Shown here piece by piece: positions 1-6,750 of a stretch of DNA of 11,097 bases. The stretch's first letter is position 1. The number at the start of each line of letters is the position of its first letter. Position numbers and translations under genes: made by a program. A model generated the notes under the pieces. The model saw only the letters and a list, made by a program, of their open reading frames with translations, ran no database searches and was not told the origin of the DNA. The DNA is from Tannerella sp. (GTDB taxonomy: Bacteria; Bacteroidota; Bacteroidia; Bacteroidales; Tannerellaceae), in assembly GCA_031268395.1 (NCBI GenBank), contig JAIRXI010000133.1, forward strand, positions 1 through 11,097, read 5' to 3'.

Positions 1-131
1 CGATGAACGATAAATGATGAACGAGGGGCATTGTGTGGTTATAATTTTCAATGTTCAACTCCTGCCATGTCCGGAAAGGCGTCGGTTTTACCGGAGAACC
101 TTCATCGTTCATCGTTCATCGCTCATCGTTA
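1..131. repeat. GATGAACG-rich intergenic repeat with inverted ends
   Basis: The left end carries GATGAACGAT (2-11) and another GATGAACG at 16-23. The right end carries its reverse complement ATCGTTCATC twice in overlapping phase (104-113 and 111-120) and a degenerate third copy to 130. The left part continues into GGGGCATTGTGT and an AT-rich TTTTCAA/TTCAACT stretch. A 21-base segment at 16-36 recurs at 1645-1665 with one mismatch. No gene is visible here. The element lies just downstream of the minus-strand gene ending at 163, so it may also act as a 3' structure. Confidence 0.6.
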
Positions 132-162
132 AGGAACGGGGCGGCTGTTTTTGGGCAGGCTT

Positions 163-510
163 TTAGCGGATGACGATTTTTCGGACGGTTTCTTCGATGC
201 GGACAATATAGTATCCTTTCGGGAGGGATACAATGTATTCTTCGGACGGATGCCTGATTTCAATTTCCTTTACCCGGATCCCCACAATATTGTATATTTG
301 CAGCCGGCTTTTGGCCGGAGCGTCCGTCACAATGATGCGGTTCCCTGTCACGTTTACCTTTACTTTCAACGTGTCCTCCGGTGGTTGCACGACACGGGCA
401 GCCGGCACGGATACAGCGGATTCCGCCTGTGCCGGGAACGCGATGAACATCAGGCTGCCTGCTGTTAATAAACCCGTTATTACTGTTCTTATCCGTCTTT
501 TCAAACTCAT
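163..510 (-). CDS. Small secreted protein with a T9SS-type C-terminal tail-like domain
   Basis: This 115-residue protein has a clear signal peptide: a basic start (KRR), a hydrophobic stretch at about 11-28 and an AQA|E cleavage site near residue 29. After a short linker, residues 47-115 read like a single beta-rich domain: RLQIYNIVGIRVKEIEI (69-85), then YIVSLPKGYYIVRIEE and a basic KIVIR end. This resembles the 'L.VYN..G..V......GVYIV......KI.V' pattern of type IX secretion (Por) C-terminal sorting domains. Such domains normally sit at the end of large cargo proteins; here almost nothing precedes it. It is downstream of rnz on the same strand with a 120-base gap that holds its own -7 element (TAATTTTG, complement of 541-548), so it is probably transcribed independently. 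Function is unknown. The call rests on pattern resemblance, not on a search. Confidence 0.5.
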   Translation of the reverse strand: MSLKRRIRTVITGLLTAGSLMFIAFPAQAESAVSVPAARVVQPPEDTLKVKVNVTGNRIIVTDAPAKSRLQIYNIVGIRVKEIEIRHPSEEYIVSLPKGYYIVRIEETVRKIVIR

Positions 511-540
511 GAGTCGTCTATTGATTTTTTTTCATACCGT

Positions 541-548
541 CAAAATTA
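541..548 (-). promoter_or_regulatory. Bacteroidetes -7 element for the small secreted protein
   Basis: The minus strand reads TAATTTTG, matching TAnnTTTG, about 31 bases upstream of the ATG at 510. The nearest TTTG for a -33 box (complement of 572-575) is 23 bases away, longer than the usual 19-21, so the upstream half is weak. Confidence 0.5.
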
Positions 549-575
549 CAAAAACTATTTCAAGTAGCACGCAAA

Positions 576-610
576 ACCGTTTTTTTTCGCAGGAAACGCA
601 CAAAAACGGT
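576..610 (-). terminator. Weak terminator-like hairpin after rnz
   Basis: The inverted repeat ACCGTTTTT (576-584) and AAAAACGGT (602-610) can form a 9-bp AT-rich stem. On the minus strand it follows the rnz stop by about 20 bases and is followed by only TTTG, so the U tract is poor. Position fits an rnz terminator; stem strength does not. Confidence 0.3.
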
Positions 611-630
611 CCGGCCGGCAGGGGTGTATT

Positions 631-1584
631 TCAGACAGGGGGTTTGTGAAATCCTTCCTGCTTCTTTCCCGCCAGCGACAGTTTCATTCCTTCCACGCCG
701 ACGACTGTTCCGGGGAACACGGCTTCCGCCTCGGCCCGCAATACTTCAAGGTCGTCGTAGCGGGCCGAGTAATGGCCGATGACCAGCTGTTTCACCTGTG
801 CCCGGCGGGCAATCTCGGCCGCCTGGCGGGCGGTGGAGTGAAACGTTTCTCTTGCGCGCGGCAAATCTGCCTCGGCAAAGGTGGCTTCGTGATACAGGCA
901 GTCGCAGCCTTCGATCCACGGAACAATCTCCGGCGCAAAAGCCGTGTCCGAACAGTAGGCATAGCGTTTGGGCGGGTCGGCAGGACGCATCAGGCGGCTG
1001 TTGGGAATCACGTCGCCTTCGGGCGTCACGTAGTCCGCACCCTGCCTGATCCCGGCCAGTTCTTTCACCGGTATCCGGTAGAAATCCGTCATCTCGCGCA
1101 CCAGGTGCGGCGCGGAAGGCTTTTCGGCAAAGAGATAGCCGCACGTGGGGATGCGGTGTTTCAGCGGAATGGAGCGGACGCTCAGCGAACGGTCTTCCAT
1201 CACCGTTGCATGTTGACGGGGGTCAATCAGGTTGAGGCGGACAGGGAAGGGGAGTTCTCTGCAAAACACGGCCAGTACCGGACGCAGGAACTCTTCCAGC
1301 GCCTGCGGTCCGTGGATCGTCAGTTCCCCTTTTCGGCCCAGCATGCCCAGGGTGGAAATCAGCCCCGGCAAACCGAAACAGTGGTCGCCGTGAAGATGGG
1401 AGATAAAGATATGGTTCAGCCGGTTGAAGCGGACATGCATCCGGCGCATCTGTAACTGAGCGCCCTCGCCGCAGTCGACAAGGTAAAGTTTGTCGCGCAG
1501 GTCTATCGCCTGCGCACTCGCCGCGTGTCGCAGTGTCAGCGTCGCCGAACCGCACCCCAGCAAAGTGATTTCAAAACGTGCCAT
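631..1584 (-). CDS. rnz: Ribonuclease Z (tRNase Z, short form)
   Basis: Ribonuclease Z is a cytoplasmic zinc endonuclease that cuts precursor tRNAs just after the discriminator base to give the mature 3' end. The 317-residue length fits the short, homodimeric form (about 300-320). Metallo-beta-lactamase motifs are intact: HLHGDH at 63-68 (zinc ligands), a histidine at 143 (LKHRIPTCGY), the aspartate of CSDT at 213, HEATF at 231-235, HSTA at 249-252, and the GHYSARY block with His271. The N-terminal GCGSATLTLRH stretch is typical of the Bacteroidetes versions. The ATG at 1584 lies about 25 bases downstream of a TACTTTTG -7 element, which supports the start. No truncation is seen. Only the small secreted-protein gene lies downstream on the same strand. 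Confidence 0.96.
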   Translation of the reverse strand: MARFEITLLGCGSATLTLRHAASAQAIDLRDKLYLVDCGEGAQLQMRRMHVRFNRLNHIFISHLHGDHCFGLPGLISTLGMLGRKGELTIHGPQALEEFLRPVLAVFCRELPFPVRLNLIDPRQHATVMEDRSLSVRSIPLKHRIPTCGYLFAEKPSAPHLVREMTDFYRIPVKELAGIRQGADYVTPEGDVIPNSRLMRPADPPKRYAYCSDTAFAPEIVPWIEGCDCLYHEATFAEADLPRARETFHSTARQAAEIARRAQVKQLVIGHYSARYDDLEVLRAEAEAVFPGTVVGVEGMKLSLAGKKQEGFHKPPV

Positions 1585-1608
1585 TCGCTATCTGTTGGTT
1601 TGGAGGGG

Positions 1609-1616
1609 CAAAAGTA
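1609..1616 (-). promoter_or_regulatory. Bacteroidetes -7 element for rnz
   Basis: The minus strand reads TACTTTTG, matching TAnnTTTG, 24 bases upstream of the rnz ATG. I do not find a clean TTTG at the -33 spacing; that side runs into the GATGAACG repeat. Confidence 0.5.
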
Positions 1617-1630
1617 CGAAAAAAACGGTT

Positions 1631-1690
1631 TATGAACGATGAACGATGAACGGGGGGCATTGTGTATTTTCAACTTTCAACTTTTAACTG
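1631..1690. repeat. Second copy of the GATGAACG-rich intergenic repeat
   Basis: Three overlapping ATGAACG units (1632-1652) lead into GGGGGGCATTGTGT and then TTTTCAACTTTCAACTTTTAACT. The stretch 1645-1665 matches 16-36 except for one base. It sits in the divergent gap between rnz and xseA, just upstream of both promoters. Unlike the copy at 1-131 it lacks an obvious inverted right arm. Confidence 0.6.
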
Positions 1691-1766
1691 CGGAAGCGGC
1701 TCTGCGGTGAGGAATATGGCGGAAACGTTTTTTTATATGTAAACCCGCTCTTTGAACCGGAGGCCG

Positions 1767-1798
1767 TTTGACGGTTCGGAATCTTTTTTATAATTTTG
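1767..1798 (+). promoter_or_regulatory. Consensus Bacteroidetes promoter for the xseA operon
   Basis: TTTG at 1767-1770 is separated by 20 bases from TAATTTTG at 1791-1798, a full match to the primary-sigma promoter of this phylum (TTTG, 19-21 bases, TAnnTTTG). Transcription should begin near 1803-1807, giving a leader of about 20-25 bases before the xseA ATG at 1828. Confidence 0.8.
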
Positions 1799-1827
1799 CC
1801 CCGTAGCATATTTATTTGGATGAACCT

Positions 1828-3099
1828 ATGTCGGAGGAAATAAAGGACAGAAGAGTGTTCTCTTTGCTTGAAGTCATGAAAAGCATTCGGAAAACACTGG
1901 CGGACAGATATCAAAGTTCTTTCTGGGTGAAGGCGGAGATGAACAGGTTAAACTTCTACAAACAGTCGGGTCACTGCTATCCCGATCTGGTGGAGAAGCA
2001 GGACGGGAAGACGGTTGCCCAGATGCGGGCGATCCTCTGGAAGGATGACTACCGGAGGATCAACAGCCTCTTTTGCCGGACGCTGAACGAGCCGCTGAAA
2101 GACGGCATCAAGCTCCTGTTTCTCGCGAAGATTACTTTCGATGCCTTTCACGGACTCACGCTGCATATCACGGACATTGACCCGGACTACACGCTGGGCG
2201 ACCTGGAAAGGGAAAAGCGGGAGACGGTCCGGAAACTGAAGGAAGAAGGCCTTTTCGACCGGAACAGGCAGTTGAAACTGCCGCTGCTGCCGCGGCGGAT
2301 AGCCGTTATTTCGGTAGAGACGAGCAAGGGATACAGGGATTTCGTGGCCAAAATCGACCGTAATGCGTGGGGATACCGTTTTTTCCTTTTCCTGTTTCCC
2401 TCGCTGCTTCAGGGTGAAAAAATCATCCAGTCCATATCCGCTCAGCTGGACCGCATCCGCAAAGTAATGCATCACTTCGACGCGGTGGCCATCATACGCG
2501 GCGGAGGCGGAGAGATCGGCCTTTCGGCCTATAACAGCTACCTGCTGGCAAGGGAAATTGCGCTCTTCCCGCTGCCCGTCCTGACGGGGATCGGGCACAT
2601 CACAAACGAAACCGTGGTCGAAATGGTCGCCTGCAAAAACCTGATCACGCCGACCGACCTGGCGGATTTTTTCATACAGCAGTTCCACAACTTTTCTACG
2701 CCGCTCGGAAATATGGAGCGGAGACTGATCGCCCTGTCCGGCCGCATCTTCAGTCGCGAACGGCTCAGGTTTCATGCGGAGGTCAAACTGTTCCGTTCGG
2801 CCGCCGACTCCCTCCTGTTCCACGGCAGGAACAGCACCGGCCGGCTCCGCGAAAAACTCTCGGACGGGCTGCGGCAGCTGATTCGCGAACAGGCCGTGTG
2901 GACAGACCACGTGGAAAAAATCATAAACAGCCTGAATCCGGCGGAAGTCATGAAACGCGGCTACAGCATCACGCTGCGCGAAGGCAGGGCCATAAAAGGC
3001 CTGTCCGGACTGCGTGCGGGCGATACGCTGAATACCCTTGTCTCCGACGGAAACATTATCAGTACAGTACAGACAATCCATAAAAAAGAAACAGAATGA
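1828..3099 (+). CDS. xseA: Exodeoxyribonuclease VII large subunit
   Basis: XseA is the catalytic subunit of exonuclease VII, which degrades single-stranded DNA from both ends into oligonucleotides in repair. The 423-residue product has the N-terminal OB-fold nucleic-acid-binding domain (about 10-118: FSLLEVMKSI through LHITDIDPDYTLGDLE), then the catalytic domain with LPRRIAVIS (154-162), RGGGG (224-228), GIGHITNE (254-261) and TPTDLADF (274-281). A coiled-coil region follows, and MKRGYSI near 375-381 is the usual C-terminal signature. The GHETD motif of other phyla reads GHITN here, consistent with divergence in Bacteroidetes. I prefer the ATG at 1828; an in-frame TTG at 1816 would add four residues but lies very close to the predicted transcription start. 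Its stop overlaps the xseB start (ATGA). Confidence 0.95.
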   Translation: MSEEIKDRRVFSLLEVMKSIRKTLADRYQSSFWVKAEMNRLNFYKQSGHCYPDLVEKQDGKTVAQMRAILWKDDYRRINSLFCRTLNEPLKDGIKLLFLAKITFDAFHGLTLHITDIDPDYTLGDLEREKRETVRKLKEEGLFDRNRQLKLPLLPRRIAVISVETSKGYRDFVAKIDRNAWGYRFFLFLFPSLLQGEKIIQSISAQLDRIRKVMHHFDAVAIIRGGGGEIGLSAYNSYLLAREIALFPLPVLTGIGHITNETVVEMVACKNLITPTDLADFFIQQFHNFSTPLGNMERRLIALSGRIFSRERLRFHAEVKLFRSAADSLLFHGRNSTGRLREKLSDGLRQLIREQAVWTDHVEKIINSLNPAEVMKRGYSITLREGRAIKGLSGLRAGDTLNTLVSDGNIISTVQTIHKKETE

Positions 3100-3308
3100 A
3101 CGAACAGACCAATTACACCGAAGCCTTTGAAGAATTGAAGGGCATCGTCTCGGACGTCGACCGGAAGGAAATTTCAATTGACGAACTGGCGGAAAAAGTC
3201 AGGCGGGCCGCGCAGCTGATCCGCATCTGCAAGGCGAAACTTGATTCGACAGAAGAAGACGTAACCCGGATACTGGCGGAACTTGATGCTCCCCGGACAA
3301 CCGACTGA
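3096..3308 (+). CDS. xseB: Exodeoxyribonuclease VII small subunit
   Basis: XseB is the small helical partner that binds several copies to the coiled-coil part of XseA. The 70-residue product shows the family pattern: Y(T)EAFEELKGIV, an acidic DELAEKVRRAAQLIRICKAKLDSTEEDVTRIL helix pair, and a short polar tail. Its length is normal for the family. The ATG overlaps the xseA TGA by four bases (3096-3099), so the two are translationally coupled, as expected for subunits made together. Confidence 0.93.
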   Translation: MNEQTNYTEAFEELKGIVSDVDRKEISIDELAEKVRRAAQLIRICKAKLDSTEEDVTRILAELDAPRTTD

Positions 3309-3320
3309 ACCTGCAGGCCG

Positions 3321-4721
3321 ATGAAATATTTATGTATTTACGTTCGGGCGTATGCACACTGCAAAACGGCAGCCCTGCCCCGCAGCAGGATCACGCTCCC
3401 CTGCCTGCGAGCGAAACGGTACCTGCTTTTTCTGCTGATCCTGCCGTTGCTGGCGGTTTCGTGCGGGAAAGCCTCTGTGGCGGAAGAAAAGCGGCTGGCG
3501 GAACGCATTCTGCAGGACACACTGATGGACCGGGTGTCGGCCATGGCGAAGGAAACTGTCCGGGGCGGATTCAATGCCGGCGACGGGTATGGCGAAGTAT
3601 GGATCCGCGACTACAACACGTTCATTGAACTGGCGATGGAAGTCATGCCCGACTCTTTGATACAGGACAACCTGCTTTCCTTCTTCCGGTTTCAGGGAGA
3701 AACGGGCGACATCGTCGACGGCTTTATCGACATCCGCCGGGCCGAACGTTCGGCCATTGGCTACAAATACCGCTACTCCGCGCTCGAACCGCGCTACGCC
3801 GCCCACAAAAATACCGTCGAAACCGACCAGGAATCATCGCTTGTCCAGGCGGTCTGGCGTTATGTGACCAAAAGCGGCAACCGCGCCTTCCTGCAGCAGA
3901 CGGTCGACGGGAAGACCGTTGAGCAGCGCCTCGAACAGGCGCTCGAATATCTCCTCAACGAGCGCTGCGACGCCCGCTACGGGCTTTTGTGGGGCGCTAC
4001 GACCGCCGACTGGGGCGACGTGCAGCCCGAACATCCCTGGGGCGTCGAACTGGACGAAAACTCCCATCGCTGCCTGGATATTTATGACAACGCCTTCTTT
4101 GTTATTGCCATGAATCACTTCCTGGACCTGACGGAACGTGAGGAGGCGCGTCAACGCTGGGCAGACCTGCGCGACCGGATGAAGTCCCGTATCCGCAGGC
4201 ATCTCTGGGATGCGGAAAAACAGAAATTCATACCGCACGTCTATCTGGAAGGGTCTCCCTTTCCGCCCGATTTCGACGAACATGCGGTGTATTACCACGG
4301 CGGGACGGCCATGGCCATTGAAGCCGGCCTTCTCACGAAAGAGGAGATCGCCGCTTCCAACCGCGCCATGCTGGCCAATGTGAAGGCTTCCGGCGCCCCG
4401 TCCATCGGATTGACGCTCTACCCGCCCTATCCCAAAGGCTTTTTCCGGAACAGCGGGATGTATCCCTACGGATACCAGAACGGTGGCGACTGGACCTGGT
4501 TCGGCGGTCGCATGATCCGGCAGCTGATTCGCAGCGGATTTGTGCAGGAAGCCCGCGACGAAGTGCAGCCGATGCTGGAACGTGCAGTCAAAAACGGGGG
4601 TTTCTTTGAATGGTACCGGATAGACGGGACGCCTTCCGGATCGGGAACCTTTCGCGGTTCGGCCGGCGTACTCTATCAGGCAATTGAAGATTTCAGGCAT
4701 TGGGCCCAAATCCACCGCTAA
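3321..4721 (+). CDS. Lipoprotein, six-hairpin (alpha/alpha)6 glycosidase-like
   Basis: The 466-residue product starts 12 bases after xseB. A hydrophobic stretch (34-44) ends in LLAVSC with Cys48, a lipobox, so it is probably an outer- or inner-membrane lipoprotein. Forty-seven residues before the cysteine is long; no GTG or TTG offers a later start, so I keep the ATG. The mature part reads like an (alpha/alpha)6 barrel glycosidase: GEVWIRDYNTFIE (91-103), ETDQESSLVQAVWRYV (168-182), LLWGATTADWGDVQPEH (222-238), LDIYDNAFFVIAMNHFLDL, HLWDAEKQKF, GGDWTWFGGRMIRQLIRSG (388-406) and GGFFEWYRIDGTPSGSGTFRGSAGVLYQAIE (426-456). Asp97, Asp230/Asp233 and Glu430 are candidate catalytic acids. I cannot assign a GH family; it resembles amylo-alpha-1,6-glucosidase and GH63/GH78/GH94/GH125 folds in general style. 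It ends one base before the sigma gene, so the two are probably co-transcribed. Confidence 0.7.
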   Translation: MKYLCIYVRAYAHCKTAALPRSRITLPCLRAKRYLLFLLILPLLAVSCGKASVAEEKRLAERILQDTLMDRVSAMAKETVRGGFNAGDGYGEVWIRDYNTFIELAMEVMPDSLIQDNLLSFFRFQGETGDIVDGFIDIRRAERSAIGYKYRYSALEPRYAAHKNTVETDQESSLVQAVWRYVTKSGNRAFLQQTVDGKTVEQRLEQALEYLLNERCDARYGLLWGATTADWGDVQPEHPWGVELDENSHRCLDIYDNAFFVIAMNHFLDLTEREEARQRWADLRDRMKSRIRRHLWDAEKQKFIPHVYLEGSPFPPDFDEHAVYYHGGTAMAIEAGLLTKEEIAASNRAMLANVKASGAPSIGLTLYPPYPKGFFRNSGMYPYGYQNGGDWTWFGGRMIRQLIRSGFVQEARDEVQPMLERAVKNGGFFEWYRIDGTPSGSGTFRGSAGVLYQAIEDFRHWAQIHR

Positions 4722-4722
4722 G

Positions 4723-5283
4723 ATGTATTCGAGCGATACCCAGCAATTCAACCGGCTCTACAGGGACTACAGAAGTCGCTTTATCCGTTTTGCCAGAACG
4801 TATGTGGAAGATTCCGATACGGCGGAGGATATCGTTATGGACAGCATGATATATTACTGGGAAAACCGGCGCCTGCTACAGCATGAAGATAATCTCCCGG
4901 CCTATGTGCTGGCTGTGATTAAAAACAAATGCCTCAACCACCTGCAACGCGAACGGATGCGGGAAGACGCGGAAAGTTACCTCCACCAGCGAGCGGACTG
5001 GGAATTGAACCTCCGCATCGCCACGCTGGAAGCGTGCAATCCCGAAAAACTGTTCTCCGACGAAGTCCAGCAGATCATTGACCGAACCGTCGCTTCGCTG
5101 TCTGCACAGTCGCGGGAGATCTTTGTCCGGAGCAAATACAGAGACCAGACCAACAGAGAAATTGCCGGCGCACTGAAACTGTCGGTAAAAAGCGTTGAAT
5201 ATCACATGACAAAAACGCTGAAACAACTTCGTGCGGCATTGAAGGATTACTTGCCGCTGCTTTTTTTATTCTTTTTCATTTAG
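4723..5283 (+). CDS. ECF-type RNA polymerase sigma factor
   Basis: The 186-residue product is a two-domain sigma-70 family ECF factor that redirects RNA polymerase to a small regulon. Region 2 spans about 8-72 (FNRLYRDYRSRFIRFARTYVED...AEDIVMDSMIYYWENR, then LPAYVLAVIKNKCLNHLQRER). Region 4 spans about 112-165 (IIDRTVASLSAQSREIFVRSKYRDQTNREIAGALKLSVKSVEYHMTKTLKQLR), with its helix-turn-helix. The very hydrophobic end DYLPLLFLFFFI is common in Bacteroidetes factors of this type. I start at the ATG at 4723, right after the preceding stop; a longer reading from 4684 would overlap the glycosidase gene by 38 bases and adds unrelated sequence. It is followed 51 bases later by a FecR-type anti-sigma gene, the usual partner. 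Such pairs normally control a SusC/SusD-type uptake system, which is missing here. Confidence 0.92.
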   Translation: MYSSDTQQFNRLYRDYRSRFIRFARTYVEDSDTAEDIVMDSMIYYWENRRLLQHEDNLPAYVLAVIKNKCLNHLQRERMREDAESYLHQRADWELNLRIATLEACNPEKLFSDEVQQIIDRTVASLSAQSREIFVRSKYRDQTNREIAGALKLSVKSVEYHMTKTLKQLRAALKDYLPLLFLFFFI

Positions 5284-5334
5284 GGTTTTCCCCCTTTCGA
5301 TTGCTTTATAAACAGATAGAAACAGGATGATTTG

Positions 5335-6282
5335 ATGAACGAAAATTTGTTACATGATTTTTTTGCGGGAGATGTACTCCCGAAAGACAGGAACGCAATC
5401 AAACGCTGGCTGGACGAATCGGACGAACACAGCGAAGCCTTGATTGGAGAACGTGCCCTGTTCGACGCCCTTCTTTTAGCCGGCGACGAAAAGGCGGGAG
5501 CCTGCAATCCCGTCGCCGGGCGGCGTCGATCCCTGCGGCCGCGGCTTCGCGAGCTGCTCGGAACGGCGGCGGCAGTGGCAGTGATATGCCTGGCCGGCGC
5601 TTATATTCATGACCGCAGGATGGACGGGCTCCGGGCGGCCACCCATACGCTGACTGTGCCCGCCGGACAGCGGGCAAACCTCCAGTTGCCCGATGGTACG
5701 AATGTCTGGCTCAATGCACGTTCCCGCATCACCTATCCCGGCTGTTTTACCGGTTCGACGCGGGAAGTTACCCTGGATGGCGAGGCCTGGTTCGAGGTGG
5801 AACACGACCGGAAGAAGACCTTCATCGTGCATACGGACAAATACAATATTCATGTAAAGGGAACCAAATTCAACGTAAATGCCTATGCCGGGATGGGGGA
5901 TTTCTCGACGGCGCTGATGGAAGGCGCTGTAGATATTCAATACCGGGACGAGCCTGACCGTTTCGTCCGCCTTTCACCCAACCGGCAGGCCAGAGAACAA
6001 AACGGACTGCTGACGGTTGTCCCGGTTGATGATTTCGATGCCTATCGCTGGCGCGAAGGATTGATCTGTTTCAAAAAAACCGATTTCCTCACGCTGATGA
6101 TGCTTTTCGAGAAATGTTACGGGATTCGCGTTGTGGTACGGAACAGGAACATTGCGGAAAAGGTCTTCAGCGGGAAATTCCGGATGGCCGACGGGATAGA
6201 CAATGCCTTGCGCGTATTGCAGAAAGAAAGTCTCTTCACTTTTGAGCGGAACGATGATCAGACTTCCATCTGCATCAAGTGA
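5335..6282 (+). CDS. FecR-family anti-sigma factor with DUF4974 domain
   Basis: The 315-residue inner-membrane protein should hold the adjacent ECF sigma factor inactive through its cytoplasmic N-terminus and release it on a periplasmic signal. Residues 1-70 are cytoplasmic (LPKDRNAIKRWLDESDEHSEAL is the usual start), a membrane segment lies at about 73-91, and the FecR domain runs about 105-200 (TVPAGQRANLQLPDGTNVWLNARSRITYP, VTLDGEAWFEVEHD, VKGTKFNVNAY, ALMEGAVDI). The C-terminal domain (about 246-313, CFKKTDFLTLMMLFEKCYGIRVV...FSGKFR) matches the DUF4974 type that touches the signalling domain of a TonB-dependent receptor. An in-frame TTG at 5332 is possible but the ATG at 5335 is preferred. 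No receptor gene follows; the next 560 bases are non-coding. Confidence 0.93.
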   Translation: MNENLLHDFFAGDVLPKDRNAIKRWLDESDEHSEALIGERALFDALLLAGDEKAGACNPVAGRRRSLRPRLRELLGTAAAVAVICLAGAYIHDRRMDGLRAATHTLTVPAGQRANLQLPDGTNVWLNARSRITYPGCFTGSTREVTLDGEAWFEVEHDRKKTFIVHTDKYNIHVKGTKFNVNAYAGMGDFSTALMEGAVDIQYRDEPDRFVRLSPNRQAREQNGLLTVVPVDDFDAYRWREGLICFKKTDFLTLMMLFEKCYGIRVVVRNRNIAEKVFSGKFRMADGIDNALRVLQKESLFTFERNDDQTSICIK

Positions 6283-6713
6283 TGCGGTCAGTGGCGCCGC
6301 CTGCATGGCGTCCGTCTCCGGGAGGATAAAGCGATGATACGGGCAGGCATGGGATTCACACAAAAATGATCCCGGTTCAGGTAAAAAGGGGGGCATCGCA
6401 CACAACGCCCCCCTCTGTACGGCAATCCGTTTCTTCTCGAAAACGACTGCCTGGTTTCCGGATAAGGTGTTGTAATTTTCCTGCAACCGGATTTTGCCAC
6501 TCGGACGGCTTTTTGCTGATGTAGATCTTCCTGCCGGCACCCGATGTGGCTGATTATAATAGCAGTTCGGTAGACGGATCCCCTGCACTAAACCTGCCGT
6601 CAAGATTCGAGTGGGTATCCTATTTGCCTTCCCGTCCGCTCCCTTTGACGGAGTGGCGCGGTAGCGACTGCTCCTTACAGGGCAGGATAAAAAAATACAA
6701 AAAACGATTTTCG
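6283..6713. other. Non-coding stretch after fecR-like gene
   Basis: I see no credible gene here on either strand. The open frames lack domains and start signals. Structure is present: a weak GGGAT/ATCCC hairpin (6351-6373), a strong G/C hairpin (6388-6413, listed separately), and a nested inverted arrangement at 6641-6682 (CCCT/AGGG outside, GGAG/CTCC inside, CGC/GCG at the tip). The last includes GGTAGCGACTGC, which recurs at 8245-8256. Confidence 0.6.
6381..6413 (-). terminator. Strong terminator-like hairpin facing the minus strand
   Basis: GGGGGGC (6388-6394) pairs with GCCCCCC (6407-6413) around a 12-base loop. Read on the minus strand it is followed by TTTTT (complement of 6383-6387), an intrinsic terminator. 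On the plus strand the following bases (TCTGTAC) are not a U tract, so it would not be a good terminator for the fecR-like gene. The nearest minus-strand gene ends 430 bases upstream, at 6844. Confidence 0.6.
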
Positions 6714-6745
6714 TTTGCCGCTTTCGGCAAAATGTATTAACTTTG
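6714..6745 (+). promoter_or_regulatory. Consensus Bacteroidetes promoter in an intergenic region
   Basis: TTTG (6714-6717), 20 bases, TAACTTTG (6738-6745): the same full consensus and spacing seen at xseA. No gene follows on this strand; a terminator begins 29 bases later. Confidence 0.72.
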
Positions 6746-6750
6746 TCTCG

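Noticed and set aside
1948..3177. Minus-strand 409-codon open frame opposite xseA
   Set aside because: It is a shadow of the clearly recognised xseA gene and shows no domain pattern of its own.
3834..4751. Minus-strand 305-codon open frame opposite the glycosidase-like gene
   Set aside because: It lies within the antisense of a coherent coding region and lacks family motifs.
6370..6530. Coding-like minus-strand stretch reading KIYISKKPSEWQN
   Set aside because: There is no start, no family match and a nearby in-frame stop upstream; it may be a gene remnant but cannot be supported.
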